From an uncultured Sphingomonas sp. (lineage in GTDB: Bacteria; Pseudomonadota; Alphaproteobacteria; Sphingomonadales; Sphingomonadaceae), in the NCBI GenBank assembly GCA_913774925.1, contig CAJYKB010000058.1:1-33593 (forward strand): DNA of 33,593 bases. Reading direction: 5' to 3'. The translations under genes were made by a program, and so were the position numbers. Positions 1 through 7,291 of the stretch are shown in pieces. The number at the start of each line of letters is the position of its first letter. The first letter of the stretch is position 1. The notes under the pieces are model-generated. The model was not told the DNA's origin, did no database searches, and saw only the letters and a program-made list of their open reading frames with translations.

Positions 1-108
1 GGCGGCATAGCCGCCTGACGCCGTCGACCCGGCCGGCCTCGCTCACGCGAGGACCGACCGCGCGGCTTCGCCGCGACGGGTTTGGCAAGGCGGGAGCGTC
101 CATTCCTT

Positions 109-205
109 CGTCACCCCGGACTTGTTCCGGGGTCCACCGATCCGCACACCTGTCAGCAGCAAGATACGCGGAACCGTGGATGCCGGAACAAGTCCGGCAT
201 GACGG
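109..205. repeat. REP/BIME-like paired inverted repeat, unit A
   Basis: Two short hairpin-forming arms face each other around a spacer of about 40 bases. The left arm (109-136) contains CCGGACTTGTTCCGG and the right arm (178-205) contains its reverse complement CCGGAACAAGTCCGG. Each arm is itself a small dyad, and the unit is bounded by CGTCA on the left and TGACG on the right. This is the architecture of bacterial interspersed mosaic elements. The same unit recurs at 3076-3172 with almost identical arms, so this is a dispersed family and not a one-off terminator. Confidence 0.85.
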
Positions 206-232
206 AGGGGGGAGCGTCGCGCGCCTAATCAC

Positions 233-331
233 GCCCTCACCTTGGGCTTGTCCCGGGGTTCAGGGTTCCACAGACCTAACGACCGCGAGACCGGCGGCAC
301 CGTGGATGCCGGGACGAGCCCGGCATGACAG
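233..331. repeat. REP/BIME-like paired inverted repeat, unit B (diverged)
   Basis: This is a second, more diverged copy of unit A, separated from it by about 27 bases. The left arm has GGGCTTGTCCCGGGG and the right arm has GCCGGGACGAGCCCGGC, followed by ATGACAGG. The arms are partly complementary and the spacer is again about 45 bases and unrelated in sequence. The two units in tandem follow the 3' end of the DUF3297 gene. Confidence 0.7.
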
Positions 332-335
332 GACG

Positions 336-608
336 TCAGCCTTCCGCTTCGTCCCCGCCCTCAACCTCGGCGCCGCGCTCGAACCAGGCCTCGACCTCGC
401 CGGTCAGCTTGATCGTCAGCGGGCGGCCGCGGCGGTCGACCTTCTTGCCGAGCGCGACGCGGATCCAGCCTTCGGAGATGCTGTATTCCTCGACGTCCTT
501 GCGCTCGACACCCTTGAAGCGGATGCCGACGCCGCGCTCCAGCGCGGGCTGGTCGAAGTACGGGCTCGACGGATCGATCGAGAGATGGTCGGGAGGGGTA
601 TCGCTCAT
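336..608 (-). CDS. DUF3297 family protein
   Basis: The 90-residue protein matches the small cytosolic DUF3297 family of proteobacteria in length and sequence. It shows the recognisable blocks SIDPSSPYF near residue 10, GIRFKGVERKDVEEY near 28-42, and VDRRGRPLTIKLTGEVE near 57-73. The family has no established biochemical function, and the acidic C-terminal tail adds nothing. The start ATG at 606-608 gives the usual family N-terminus (MSDTPPD) although no strong Shine-Dalgarno precedes it. The gene lies 38 bases beyond the terminator of the minus-strand gene upstream, so it probably has its own promoter or lives on read-through. It is followed by two paired inverted repeats. The family call is from memory and I infer no function. 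Confidence 0.8.
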   Translation of the reverse strand: MSDTPPDHLSIDPSSPYFDQPALERGVGIRFKGVERKDVEEYSISEGWIRVALGKKVDRRGRPLTIKLTGEVEAWFERGAEVEGGDEAEG

Positions 609-645
609 GGCGCGCGGCCATGCCGCAATTGGCGCGCGCGGGCCA

Positions 646-679
646 CAAAAAACGGCGCGGGGAGCGATCCCCGCGCCGT
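646..679 (-). terminator. Rho-independent terminator of the Tyr-rich protein gene
   Basis: Read on the minus strand, a GC-rich stem (ACGGCGCGGGGA, loop TCGC, complementary arm) at 652-679 is followed at once by a run of six T residues (plus-strand A647-A652). It begins 8 bases after the stop codon of the gene at 687-1061. This is the clearest intrinsic terminator in the window and shows that the upstream gene is monocistronic or at least attenuated before DUF3297. Confidence 0.9.
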
Positions 680-686
680 CATCCGC

Positions 687-1061
687 TTACCAGCCGTAGC
701 CGTTGTTGTAGCCGTAATAGCCGCGCGGCTGGTTATAATAGCCGCGATACGGATCGCGATAGTAATCGCGGTACACCACCGGGGGCGGCGGCGCGTAATA
801 GCGCTCGCGATAGACCACGCGCGGCGGCGGCGCGTAATAGCGGTCGTCGTAATAGCCGCGGTCGTAATAGCGGTCGCGGCTGCTCGACGCGATCGCCGCG
901 CCCAGCCCCAGTCCGATCACGCCACCGATGATCGCGCCCGCCGCGGTATCCCCGCCGCGATCGCGACGCCAGTACCGCTGCGCCTCCGCCGGTGCGGCGG
1001 TGGCGAGCACGCTGGCCGCCAGCGTGGCGCCCAGAACGGCCTTCTTGCCCATACCCATCAT
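687..1061 (-). CDS. Exported Tyr/Arg/Pro-rich glycine-zipper protein
   Basis: A 124-residue protein with a Sec-type signal peptide (Lys at 6-7, hydrophobic stretch to about 24, probable cleavage after AEA near residue 27). Residues 38-58 are a Gly/Ala-rich segment (GAIIGGVIGLGLGAAIA) typical of glycine-zipper membrane-inserting domains. From about residue 63 to the end it is dominated by Tyr, Arg, Pro and Asp, with two near copies of the motif RYYAPPP.VVYR. It resembles small periplasmic or outer-membrane glycine-zipper proteins common in sphingomonads, but I cannot name a function. GGAAGGAG lies 9 bases before the first ATG (1059-1061), which decides the start over Met2 and Met4. A strong terminator follows. 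An envelope structural or stress role is inference only. Confidence 0.85.
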   Translation of the reverse strand: MMGMGKKAVLGATLAASVLATAAPAEAQRYWRRDRGGDTAAGAIIGGVIGLGLGAAIASSSRDRYYDRGYYDDRYYAPPPRVVYRERYYAPPPPVVYRDYYRDPYRGYYNQPRGYYGYNNGYGW

Positions 1062-1451
1062 GTCGGAATACTCCTTCCGTTACGCAGGGTTCGCACACGG
1101 GTTGAACGCAACCGCTGCGATCCTGTTTCCGTCCCTACGCGAGTCGCGCTGAACGGGTGCGGAATGGGACGTTCATGGCGGGTTTATCTCGAGGTGCGTT
1201 TCCCCGGAATTTGCCAGCCGAAAGCTCTCATCGCGAACCCGGAGTCACGATCGCTTCATCTCGGCTTAATGTAAGCATTTCTGTTAGTCATTCCCGAGAG
1301 CGTCATCGTCCAATACTGATACAAAAGGCCGCCATGCCGCCGAGAAGGCCATTTATGCCCGGGAATATACTCTTCATCGATTGCGTTATCGGCACGGTGT
1401 CACCCGATGGGGCGCATCAGGTCTGTTAACGCAAGTATGGGGTTTTCAGAG
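1062..1451. other. Divergent intergenic region, 390 bases
   Basis: This stretch separates the minus-strand glycine-zipper gene from the plus-strand RTX-like gene and must hold both promoters. The right part (about 1240-1440) is clearly less GC-rich than its surroundings. I see the Shine-Dalgarno of the minus gene at 1071-1078 and two GANTC sites (1140-1144 and 1242-1246). I see no -35/-10 pair good enough to annotate and no convincing small gene. Confidence 0.5.
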
Positions 1452-1916
1452 ATGGCAGGATTGGTCGACGGGGTGAAGACGCGCGCCGATAAATATGGCA
1501 TCGTGCAGGGCAACGGTGGAGCGACGGACAAGATCGCGGGGAGTGCTGCGAAGGACATTCTTCAGGGCCATGCCGCGTTCAATCAATATTATGGCGGCGA
1601 CGGCAACGACACCTTCAAACTGGTGGCGAAATGGGCCAACAGCTCGGGAGCGCACCAGGGGCAGTCGCTGAAGTTCGCCGATCAGTTCGCGTACATCAGC
1701 GATTTTGCCGGTGCCGGCGTGGCTGGCGGTGATTTCATCGCGTTTGACGGCTTCAAGGGCAGCACGCTCAAGATGGAGCATGTGGGCTCCACCGATGCCA
1801 AGGGCCACACGCTGTATTATTATTCGGTCGAAGACCTGTCCGGGCACACGTTCAATTTCACGATCAACTCGTTGACCGGCAAGGCGCTGGGCAAGGGCGA
1901 CTTCGGATTCTATTGA
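1452..1916 (+). CDS. Small RTX-like (GGDGND motif) protein, hypothetical
   Basis: This predicted 154-residue protein has no signal peptide. It carries one good calcium-binding beta-roll nonapeptide-like motif, GGDGNDTF at residues 48-55, preceded by a degenerate repeat-like stretch (GNGGATDKIAGSAAKDILQG, residues 20-39). The rest is Gly/Asp/aromatic-rich and acidic, and ends in FGFY. Short RTX-like proteins without a signal peptide are often substrates of type I secretion systems, but none is encoded nearby, so export is inference. ATG 1452 is preferred because GGGG lies about 10 bases upstream; in-frame ATGs at 1437 and 1407 are alternatives. It stands alone between two minus-strand genes and could equally be a cytosolic orphan. 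Confidence 0.65.
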   Translation: MAGLVDGVKTRADKYGIVQGNGGATDKIAGSAAKDILQGHAAFNQYYGGDGNDTFKLVAKWANSSGAHQGQSLKFADQFAYISDFAGAGVAGGDFIAFDGFKGSTLKMEHVGSTDAKGHTLYYYSVEDLSGHTFNFTINSLTGKALGKGDFGFY

Positions 1917-2056
1917 TCGCGCCGAAGAGCGTACCGCGGTGGAGTGACCCTCCCCCGCGGTCGCCTGCACTTGCGAGATCGTAAGGTCGGGCACCACCGA
2001 TCATACCGAAGGCTGCCCGAGCAGGGTTGGCCCGCTCGCGCCCCAGACATTTCGGC

Positions 2057-2683
2057 TCACACAGGCGCGGCGTCCGCCCCTGCCCCATAATGGTGCCAGG
2101 TGAAGATCGCCGCCGCCCCGCGATACGGCCGCCACGCCTCCGCCAGTTCGCGGGTCAGCTTCTCGCTCGGGCGCGCATCGTGGCCCAGGATGCGGCCGAC
2201 CTCGATCTGTACCGCCAGGTCGCCGGCGGGCCAGATGTCGGGGCGCCCTTCCGCGAAGAGCAGATACACCTCCGCCGACCAGCGGCCGATGCCCTTGACG
2301 CGGACCAGTTGCGCGATCGCTTCCTCGTCGTCCTCGGACAGCGCGTCCAAGTCGAGGCGGCCGCTCGTCACCTCCTCCGCCAGGCTGCGCGCATAGCCGG
2401 TCTTCTGGCGCGAAAAGCCGCACGCGCGCAGCATGTCGTCGTCGAGCCGCTGGACCAGCGCCGGGTCGGTGGCGTCGCCCAGCGCCTCCAGCTTGCGCCA
2501 GACGGCGTCGGCCGCCTTCACGCTCACCTGCTGCCCGACGATAGTGCGCAGCAACGTCGCATAACCGCGTGCGCGGATGCGCGGGGCAGGATAGCCGACC
2601 CGCTCCAGCGCCGCGGCGAAGGCGGGCTCGCGCGCGGCGAGCGCGTCGAGGTGCGCGTTCAGATCCTGCGCGTTCAGCCCCAT
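2057..2683 (-). CDS. alkA: DNA-3-methyladenine glycosylase II (AlkA-like)
   Basis: A base-excision repair glycosylase of the HhH-GPD superfamily that removes alkylated purines such as 3-methyladenine. The 208-residue protein has the helix-hairpin-helix [14 protein letters not shown] at about 127-140 and the catalytic aspartate at D155 (WPAGDLAVQ), 18-20 residues later as expected. An upstream block [19 protein letters not shown] (about 40-58) is the conserved GQQ helix. It lacks the N-terminal domain of E. coli AlkA, matching the short bacterial AlkA/MAG class. The frame stays open upstream to 3076 but only as antisense of the ferredoxin gene, so ATG 2681-2683 is chosen. It diverges from the ferredoxin gene across a 54-base promoter region. 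Confidence 0.92.
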   Translation of the reverse strand: MGLNAQDLNAHLDALAAREPAFAAALERVGYPAPRIRARGYATLLRTIVGQQVSVKAADAVWRKLEALGDATDPALVQRLDDDMLRACGFSRQKTGYARSLAEEVTSGRLDLDALSEDDEEAIAQLVRVKGIGRWSAEVYLLFAEGRPDIWPAGDLAVQIEVGRILGHDARPSEKLTRELAEAWRPYRGAAAIFTWHHYGAGADAAPV

Positions 2684-2737
2684 TGCACGCGGCCCGCGCA
2701 GGCGGCATGGGGAAAGCGACTTTTCGGGGAGACAATC

Positions 2738-3055
2738 ATGCCCAAGCTTATCGTCGTCACGCGTGAGGGGGAAGAACGCGAAATCGACGGCGACGCCGGT
2801 CTGTCGGTGATGGAGGTCATCCGCGACGCCGGTATCGACGAGATCCTGGCGCTGTGCGGTGGCTGCTGCAGCTGCGCGACCTGCCACATCCACGTCGACC
2901 CCGCGTTCGTCGACAAGCTGCCGCCGATCAGCGAGGACGAGAACGACCTGCTCGATTCGTCCGCCGACCGCGATGCGACGTCGCGCCTGTCGTGCCAGGT
3001 CGAGTTCAGCGACGCGCTGGACGGGATGAAGATCCGCATCGCCGCGGAGGATTGA
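2738..3055 (+). CDS. 2Fe-2S ferredoxin, adrenodoxin/FdxB type
   Basis: A 105-residue soluble electron carrier with the vertebrate-type 2Fe-2S ligand pattern C40-x5-C46-x2-C49 and C86 (RLSCQ). Two further cysteines, C43 and C44, sit within the cluster loop ([10 protein letters not shown]). The C-terminal [15 protein letters not shown] is typical of this family. Related ferredoxins donate electrons to cytochrome P450s, to Rieske oxygenases or to iron-sulfur biogenesis; no partner gene is adjacent, so the partner is unknown. GGGGAGA at 2727-2733 is a good Shine-Dalgarno for ATG 2738. The gene diverges from alkA and converges on rlmB, with a repeat unit between the convergent ends. Confidence 0.93.
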   Translation: MPKLIVVTREGEEREIDGDAGLSVMEVIRDAGIDEILALCGGCCSCATCHIHVDPAFVDKLPPISEDENDLLDSSADRDATSRLSCQVEFSDALDGMKIRIAAED

Positions 3056-3075
3056 GGGGCTTACCCGACGAACCA

Positions 3076-3172
3076 CGTCACCCCGGACTTGTTCCGGGGT
3101 CCAATCTTCCGCGAAGCCAGAAGCCGCGAGGCACGTGGAGGGGTGGATGCCGGAACACGTCCGGCATGACGG
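3076..3172. repeat. REP/BIME-like paired inverted repeat, unit C
   Basis: This copy has the same family arms as unit A: CCGGACTTGTTCCGG on the left (from about 3083) and the complementary CCGGAACACGTCCGG on the right (one mismatch), bounded by CGTCA and TGACGG, with an unrelated spacer of about 40 bases. It occupies nearly all of the gap between the convergent ferredoxin and rlmB genes, where it could serve as a bidirectional barrier to transcription or protect 3' ends. Confidence 0.85.
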
Positions 3173-3184
3173 GGAGGGTGGGGC

Positions 3185-3931
3185 CTACCCCCGCGCCGCC
3201 ACCGCGTAGAGCGCGATCGCGGCGGCGTTGGAGACGTTAATGCTCTCCACCTTGCCCGAGATCGGCAGCTTCGCCAGCTCGTCGCAATGCGCCTCGGTAT
3301 TCTGGCGCATCCCCTCGCCCTCCGCGCCCAGCACGACCGCGATGCGCTGCGTCCCCATCGCCTGCGCCAGCGTCTGCGATGCATGGCCGGTGAGGCCGAT
3401 CCGCCAGAACCCTGCCTCGCCGATCTCGTCCAGCGCACGCGCCAGATTGACCACGCGCACCCACGGCACCGTCTCCAGCGCACCCGAGGCGGCCCGCGCC
3501 AGCGACCCCGATTCGGGTGGCGAGTGGCGGTCCTGCGTGATGATCCCCAGCGCATCGAACGCCGCGGCGGAGCGCAGGATCGCCCCGACGTTGTGCGGAT
3601 CGGTCACCTGATCGAGGATCACCAGCGGGCGCTGGTCCCCCTGCCCCTGATCGAGCAAATCGCCCAGCCACACATCCTCGAGCGGATCGACCTCCGCCAC
3701 CAGCCCCTGATGCGGTGCGTCGGACGGCACCAGACGGCCCAGGTCGGGCGCCTCGGCATAGACGACCGGCAGCACCGGCGGCAGGTCGAGCGCGGCCAGC
3801 GCCTCGCGCGTGCCCCAGATCTTGCGCACGACGCGCTCGGGGTTGGCCAGTGCGGCGGTCACCGCATGGCGGCCCCACAGGCGGGGTCGGTTGCCCTGCG
3901 TCTGGCTGGGGCGGTGTCCACGGCGTGCCAT
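3185..3931 (-). CDS. rlmB: 23S rRNA 2'-O-methyltransferase, SpoU/RlmB family
   Basis: A 248-residue SPOUT-class RNA methyltransferase. It has a short basic N-terminus, a substrate-binding domain (about 15-85) and a knotted catalytic domain with all three SpoU motifs: DPHNVGAILRSA (111-122), LGAEGEGMR (201-209) and LPISGKVESINVSNA (222-236). The family member RlmB 2'-O-methylates G2251 of 23S rRNA using SAM; TrmH-like tRNA activity is the alternative. The start ATG (3931-3929) overlaps the TGA of the upstream peptidase gene by one base (TGATG), so translation is probably coupled; a TTG one codon earlier is less likely. A repeat unit lies just downstream. Confidence 0.92.
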   Translation of the reverse strand: MARRGHRPSQTQGNRPRLWGRHAVTAALANPERVVRKIWGTREALAALDLPPVLPVVYAEAPDLGRLVPSDAPHQGLVAEVDPLEDVWLGDLLDQGQGDQRPLVILDQVTDPHNVGAILRSAAAFDALGIITQDRHSPPESGSLARAASGALETVPWVRVVNLARALDEIGEAGFWRIGLTGHASQTLAQAMGTQRIAVVLGAEGEGMRQNTEAHCDELAKLPISGKVESINVSNAAAIALYAVAARG

Positions 3932-5547
3932 CAATCGTCGTCCTTCGGATAGGCATAGGGGTCGCTCACCACCGGCTGGGTCGGCAGGACCCCGCGCGGC
4001 AGCGGCTGTTCGGCATTGGCGGCGTTGAGCAGGAACGAGGCGAGGATCGTCGCCCCCTGCCGCATGTCGTCCGCCTTCAGGTGATCGAACGTATCGATGC
4101 TGCTGTGATGCACCCGCGTCTCATAGTCGAGCGGATCCTGGATGAACTGGAATCCCGGCACGCCGACCGACTGCATAAAGACATGGTCGGTGCCGCCGGT
4201 CGGCATCATCGACACCTCCGTCATCCCCATCGCGCGGAACGGCGCCATCCACTCCTGGAAGATCGGCACCACCGACGGATTGCCCTCGGCATAGATACCG
4301 CGCAGCTTGCCCGAGCCGTTGTCGATGTTGAAATAGGCGGCCAGCTGCCCCCATTCGGCCTGCGGCACGACCGGATAGCGCGTCGGGAAGCTGTAATATT
4401 TCTCGTCGCCGCGCCCGCCGGCGGTGGCGGTGACGCCGCCGCGGGTGGCGAGATGCCGCTCCGTGTAATTGAGCGAGCCGAGCAGCCCCTGCTCCTCCCC
4501 GGTCCACAGCGCGAAGCGGATGCTGCGCTTCGGCCGGATGCCGGTCTTCGCGAGGATGCGTGCCGCCTCCATCACCATCGCCGAGCCCGCGGCATTGTCC
4601 GCCGCCCCGTCGCCCGCGACCCAGCTGTCGAGATGCGCGCCGGCCATGACATAGCCCGCCTTCGCATCGGTGCCGGGGATTTCGGCGATGACGTTATAGG
4701 CGTTCATGTCGCTGTCGTCGAAGCGGACGTCGCTGACGATCTCCAGCGTCGGTGCGGGGCCGGTCTTCGCCAGCCGTGCGAGGCGGCGATAATCCTCCGC
4801 CGCGATCTGCACCGCGGGCAGCGCGGGCGTCTCGTCCTTGCCGAACAGATAGCCCTCGCCGTGCAGCAGCTTGCCGTCGCGATACGACATGGTCGCCTGC
4901 GCCACCGCGCCCTCCGCCTTGAGGAAAGCGTCGAGCTGCGCGGCGAAGCGCACCCGCTTCAGCCGGCGGTCGAGCGCACCCGGATCGTACGTCGGCTGGC
5001 GATAGCCGTCCTCCTTCGCCAGATCGGCGTCGCTCAGCCGCTGGAACGGCGCCTCGTTCGGCTCCGATCCGCTGTCGGGCCGGGTGACCATCACGATCTT
5101 GCCCGCGAGCTTGCCGCGCCATTTGGCGAAGTCCGCTTCCTTGCTCATCGGCGCGACGATCACCGGCGCGGTCAGCGTACCGTTGGTCGCGGGCGTCCAG
5201 GCGACGGGGATCGCGGTCAGCTGGATCGGGCGCGGGGTCACCATCCGCACGCTCGACCGCTCGATCCACCAGCCGCGCCCGAACGGCACCGGCTCCTTGT
5301 GCACCTTCAGCCCCCATTCGGCGAACCGCGCCTGCGTCCAGCCTTCCGCCGCGCGGGCCTGTGGCGAGTTCGTCAATCGCGGGCCGATGACATCGGTCAG
5401 ATGCTGCGCGATCGGCATCACCTCGCTGTGGTTCATCCCCTGGTCGATGATGCGGTTGGTCGCGGACGCGGCCGGTGCGCGCTGCGCCGCGGCGGGCGGA
5501 ACGACGAGGGCGGCCGCGGCGACGGCGGCGAGAAGTATGTGGCGCAT
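3931..5547 (-). CDS. Exported M28 family zinc metallopeptidase
   Basis: A secreted or periplasmic aminopeptidase/carboxypeptidase-Q-like enzyme of 538 residues. Residues 1-21 form a signal peptide ending AAA-Q. A PA-like insertion lies at about 120-260. The M28 catalytic domain follows, with the expected co-catalytic zinc ligands H305 (GAHLDSW), D317 (ADNAAG), E351/E352 (WTGEEQG), D409 (NIDNG) and H480/H481 (RVHHSSID). It would remove N- or C-terminal residues from peptides; substrate specificity cannot be read. The gene is first in a two-gene unit with rlmB, one base overlapped. No strong Shine-Dalgarno is seen before ATG 5545-5547. The 159 bases to tRNA-Tyr hold both promoters. Confidence 0.92.
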   Translation of the reverse strand: MRHILLAAVAAAALVVPPAAAQRAPAASATNRIIDQGMNHSEVMPIAQHLTDVIGPRLTNSPQARAAEGWTQARFAEWGLKVHKEPVPFGRGWWIERSSVRMVTPRPIQLTAIPVAWTPATNGTLTAPVIVAPMSKEADFAKWRGKLAGKIVMVTRPDSGSEPNEAPFQRLSDADLAKEDGYRQPTYDPGALDRRLKRVRFAAQLDAFLKAEGAVAQATMSYRDGKLLHGEGYLFGKDETPALPAVQIAAEDYRRLARLAKTGPAPTLEIVSDVRFDDSDMNAYNVIAEIPGTDAKAGYVMAGAHLDSWVAGDGAADNAAGSAMVMEAARILAKTGIRPKRSIRFALWTGEEQGLLGSLNYTERHLATRGGVTATAGGRGDEKYYSFPTRYPVVPQAEWGQLAAYFNIDNGSGKLRGIYAEGNPSVVPIFQEWMAPFRAMGMTEVSMMPTGGTDHVFMQSVGVPGFQFIQDPLDYETRVHHSSIDTFDHLKADDMRQGATILASFLLNAANAEQPLPRGVLPTQPVVSDPYAYPKDDD

Positions 5548-5647
5548 AAGGTCGCGAATTCTCCGGCGACGTCACGTCGCGTGGGGGTGGACGCTATGCG
5601 GCGACATCGCCGCGCGCAAGCATGTGCGAATTGGCGTACGGATGGCG

Positions 5648-5676
5648 TTGACACGGCTCCGCCGCGCGGGCATTGG
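5648..5676 (+). promoter_or_regulatory. Possible promoter of tRNA-Tyr
   Basis: A perfect TTGACA (5648-5653) is followed after 17 bases by CATTGG (5671-5676), a weak -10, about 30 bases before the mature tRNA 5' end. The spacing and the -35 box are good; the -10 match is poor. A small hairpin (CTCGC/GCGAG, 5682-5696) lies in the leader. Confidence 0.35.
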
Positions 5677-5706
5677 GCGCCCTCGCTTTCGGCGAGCGTC
5701 ATCCGT

Positions 5707-5792
5707 GGAAGGGTGGCCGAGTGGTTAAAGGCAGCAGACTGTAAATCTGCCCACGCAAGTGTACGCTGGTTCGAATCCAGCCCCTTCCACCA
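5707..5792 (+). tRNA. tRNA-Tyr (GTA)
   Basis: A class II tRNA with a long variable arm. The acceptor GGAAGGG (5707-5713) pairs with CCCTTCC (5782-5788), followed by discriminator A and an encoded CCA (5790-5792). The anticodon stem GCAGA/TCTGC encloses a CTGTAAA loop with anticodon GTA at 5741-5743. The T arm is GCTGG-TTCGAAT-CCAGC (5765-5781). Length and the G26-rich D loop are typical of bacterial tRNA-Tyr. Confidence 0.97.
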
Positions 5793-5863
5793 TCCCCCGG
5801 ACACCGGGGCCGCGGCCTGGAGCCGCCTTCTCCATCTCCAATTTTCTCGCCGGGCGCCTTTCC

Positions 5864-5896
5864 CGGCAAGCATCTCTTGCCGCGATAACTTTTTTT
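5864..5896 (+). terminator. Candidate terminator downstream of tRNA-Tyr
   Basis: A 7-bp stem CGGCAAG (5864-5870), loop CATCT, CTTGCCG (5876-5882) is followed after 7 bases by seven T residues (5890-5896). The gap between stem and T-run makes it an imperfect intrinsic terminator. No other T-run follows the tRNA before the next gene. Confidence 0.4.
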
Positions 5897-6003
5897 ACGA
5901 AAATGCCGCGTGATTACCCACTTTGGCCACCATAGGCCGCGGAGGTAAAACGTCTTTAATCAGCCTGCCGCTAATCCACATCACATATGAAAGGTGGACG
6001 CGG

Positions 6004-7287
6004 GTGCTAATCGAAATCGACACCAAGGATGCCCGGCTCGGCATGTATGTGCATGCGGTTGAAGGCGGCTGGCTCGCCAGCCCGTTCTGGCGCTCGCATC
6101 TGGTGCTGTCCAAGCAGTCGGAAGTCACCAAGCTGGTGAAGGCAGGGATCGCCAGGATCACGATCGATACCTCCAAGGGGGTCGGACCGGCGCACTCCGT
6201 GCCATCCCCGCAGACCGTCGCAGAGGCACCGGTCGCCGAGGAACGACGCATCGCGGACGTCGGCGCTCCCGATAACGGCCCCGAACGGCGCCAGCGCAAG
6301 CGCGGCAACAACGAACTGGATCGCGCGCGGGAGACGGTCGAGCGCTCCAAGGAAGCGGTATCGCGCATGTTCGCCGAGGTGCGCATGGGCAACGCCGTGG
6401 ACGCCGCCGACGTATCGCCGCTGGTCGACGAGATCGCCGAGTCGGTGGCACGCGACGCCACCGCGATGCTCAAGGTCACGCGGCTGAAGAACAAGGACGA
6501 ATACACCTATCTGCATTCGGTCGCGGTGTGCGCGCTGATGATCAACTTCGCACGGCGGCTGAACCTGCCGGAGGAGGAGGTTCGCGACCTGGGCATGGCG
6601 GGGCTGCTCCACGATATCGGCAAGATGTCCGTGCCGAGCGCGCTGCTGGACAAGCCCGGCGCGCTGGAACCGGGCGAGCGGACCGTGGTGCAGAGCCACC
6701 CCGTCAAGGGCCACCAGCTGCTGAGCGAGAGCGACAACATCTCGTCCGCGGTGCTCGACGTCTGCCTCCACCACCACGAGCGCGTCGACGGGACCGGCTA
6801 TCCCGAGCGGCTGACCGGCGAACAGCTAAGCCTGCACGCGCGGATGAGCGCGATCTGCGACGTCTATGACGCGGTCACGTCCAACCGCCCCTACAAGCGC
6901 CCGTGGTCGCCCAGCGAGGCGCTGGCGCGGATGCGGTCGTGGGAGGGGCATTTCGATCCTGCGCTGTTCGCGATCTTCATCGAGAGCATCGGCATCTATC
7001 CCGTCGGCGGGCTGGTGCGGATGGGTGACAACACGCTCGCCATCGTCCTGACCGCGAACGACGAGGATCCGACCGCCCCGCGCGTGCGCTGCTTCTACGA
7101 CATCCCGGCGCAGGCCATGCTGCCGCATCGCGACATCGCCACCGGCGGCGGCGCACCGCACCGCACGATCCTGCGGTCAGAGCGCGGCGAACACTGGTTC
7201 GGCGACAATTGGAGCGCCATCCATGCGCGAGTCGAGCACGAGACGGCCGACGCCGCACCACCGCGCCGCGTCGCGGCGGGGGGCTGA
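6004..7287 (+). CDS. HD-GYP domain c-di-GMP phosphodiesterase with DUF3391 N-terminus
   Basis: Degrades cyclic di-GMP. The 427-residue cytosolic protein starts with a DUF3391 region (LIEIDTKDARLGMYVHAVEG, near residues 2-21). A charged helical linker follows at about 85-145, then an HD-GYP domain from about 160 to 340. Catalytic signatures are intact: H203-D204 (LLHDIGK), HHHE at 256-259, and DGTGYPE at 262-268 carrying the GYP motif. GTG 6004 is preferred as start because AAGGTGG (5991-5997) is well placed and homologues begin right at LIEID; an ATG at 5923 in the same frame would add 27 atypical residues. The next gene, a GGDEF protein, starts 4 bases after the stop, so the pair is very likely co-transcribed. 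Confidence 0.93.
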   Translation: MLIEIDTKDARLGMYVHAVEGGWLASPFWRSHLVLSKQSEVTKLVKAGIARITIDTSKGVGPAHSVPSPQTVAEAPVAEERRIADVGAPDNGPERRQRKRGNNELDRARETVERSKEAVSRMFAEVRMGNAVDAADVSPLVDEIAESVARDATAMLKVTRLKNKDEYTYLHSVAVCALMINFARRLNLPEEEVRDLGMAGLLHDIGKMSVPSALLDKPGALEPGERTVVQSHPVKGHQLLSESDNISSAVLDVCLHHHERVDGTGYPERLTGEQLSLHARMSAICDVYDAVTSNRPYKRPWSPSEALARMRSWEGHFDPALFAIFIESIGIYPVGGLVRMGDNTLAIVLTANDEDPTAPRVRCFYDIPAQAMLPHRDIATGGGAPHRTILRSERGEHWFGDNWSAIHARVEHETADAAPPRRVAAGG

Positions 7288-7291
7288 GACG

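Larger units (their letters stand above)
1..335. other. Left-edge gene-free stretch
   Basis: No gene can be supported here. A plus-strand frame ends at a TGA at 16-18 and could be the last codons of a gene lying outside the window, but nothing is recognisable in five codons. Positions 61-75 form a small perfect hairpin (CGCGGC, loop TTC, GCCGCG). The rest is filled by the two paired inverted-repeat units listed separately. The stretch lies downstream of the minus-strand DUF3297 gene. Confidence 0.6.

Noticed and set aside
5795..5809. CCCCGG-ACA-CCGGGG hairpin right after tRNA-Tyr as terminator
   Set aside because: No T-run follows; the weaker-stemmed hairpin at 5864 with a T-run is the better candidate.
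3715..5913. Very long plus-strand open frame (732 codons) opposite the M28 peptidase
   Set aside because: It is Arg/His/Ala-rich, resembles no family, and is the antisense of a gene with complete catalytic motifs; long antisense frames are normal at this GC content.
5987..6010. Seven-codon upstream reading frame overlapping the HD-GYP start
   Set aside because: No ribosome-binding site at proper distance; most likely chance, although an attenuating role cannot be excluded.
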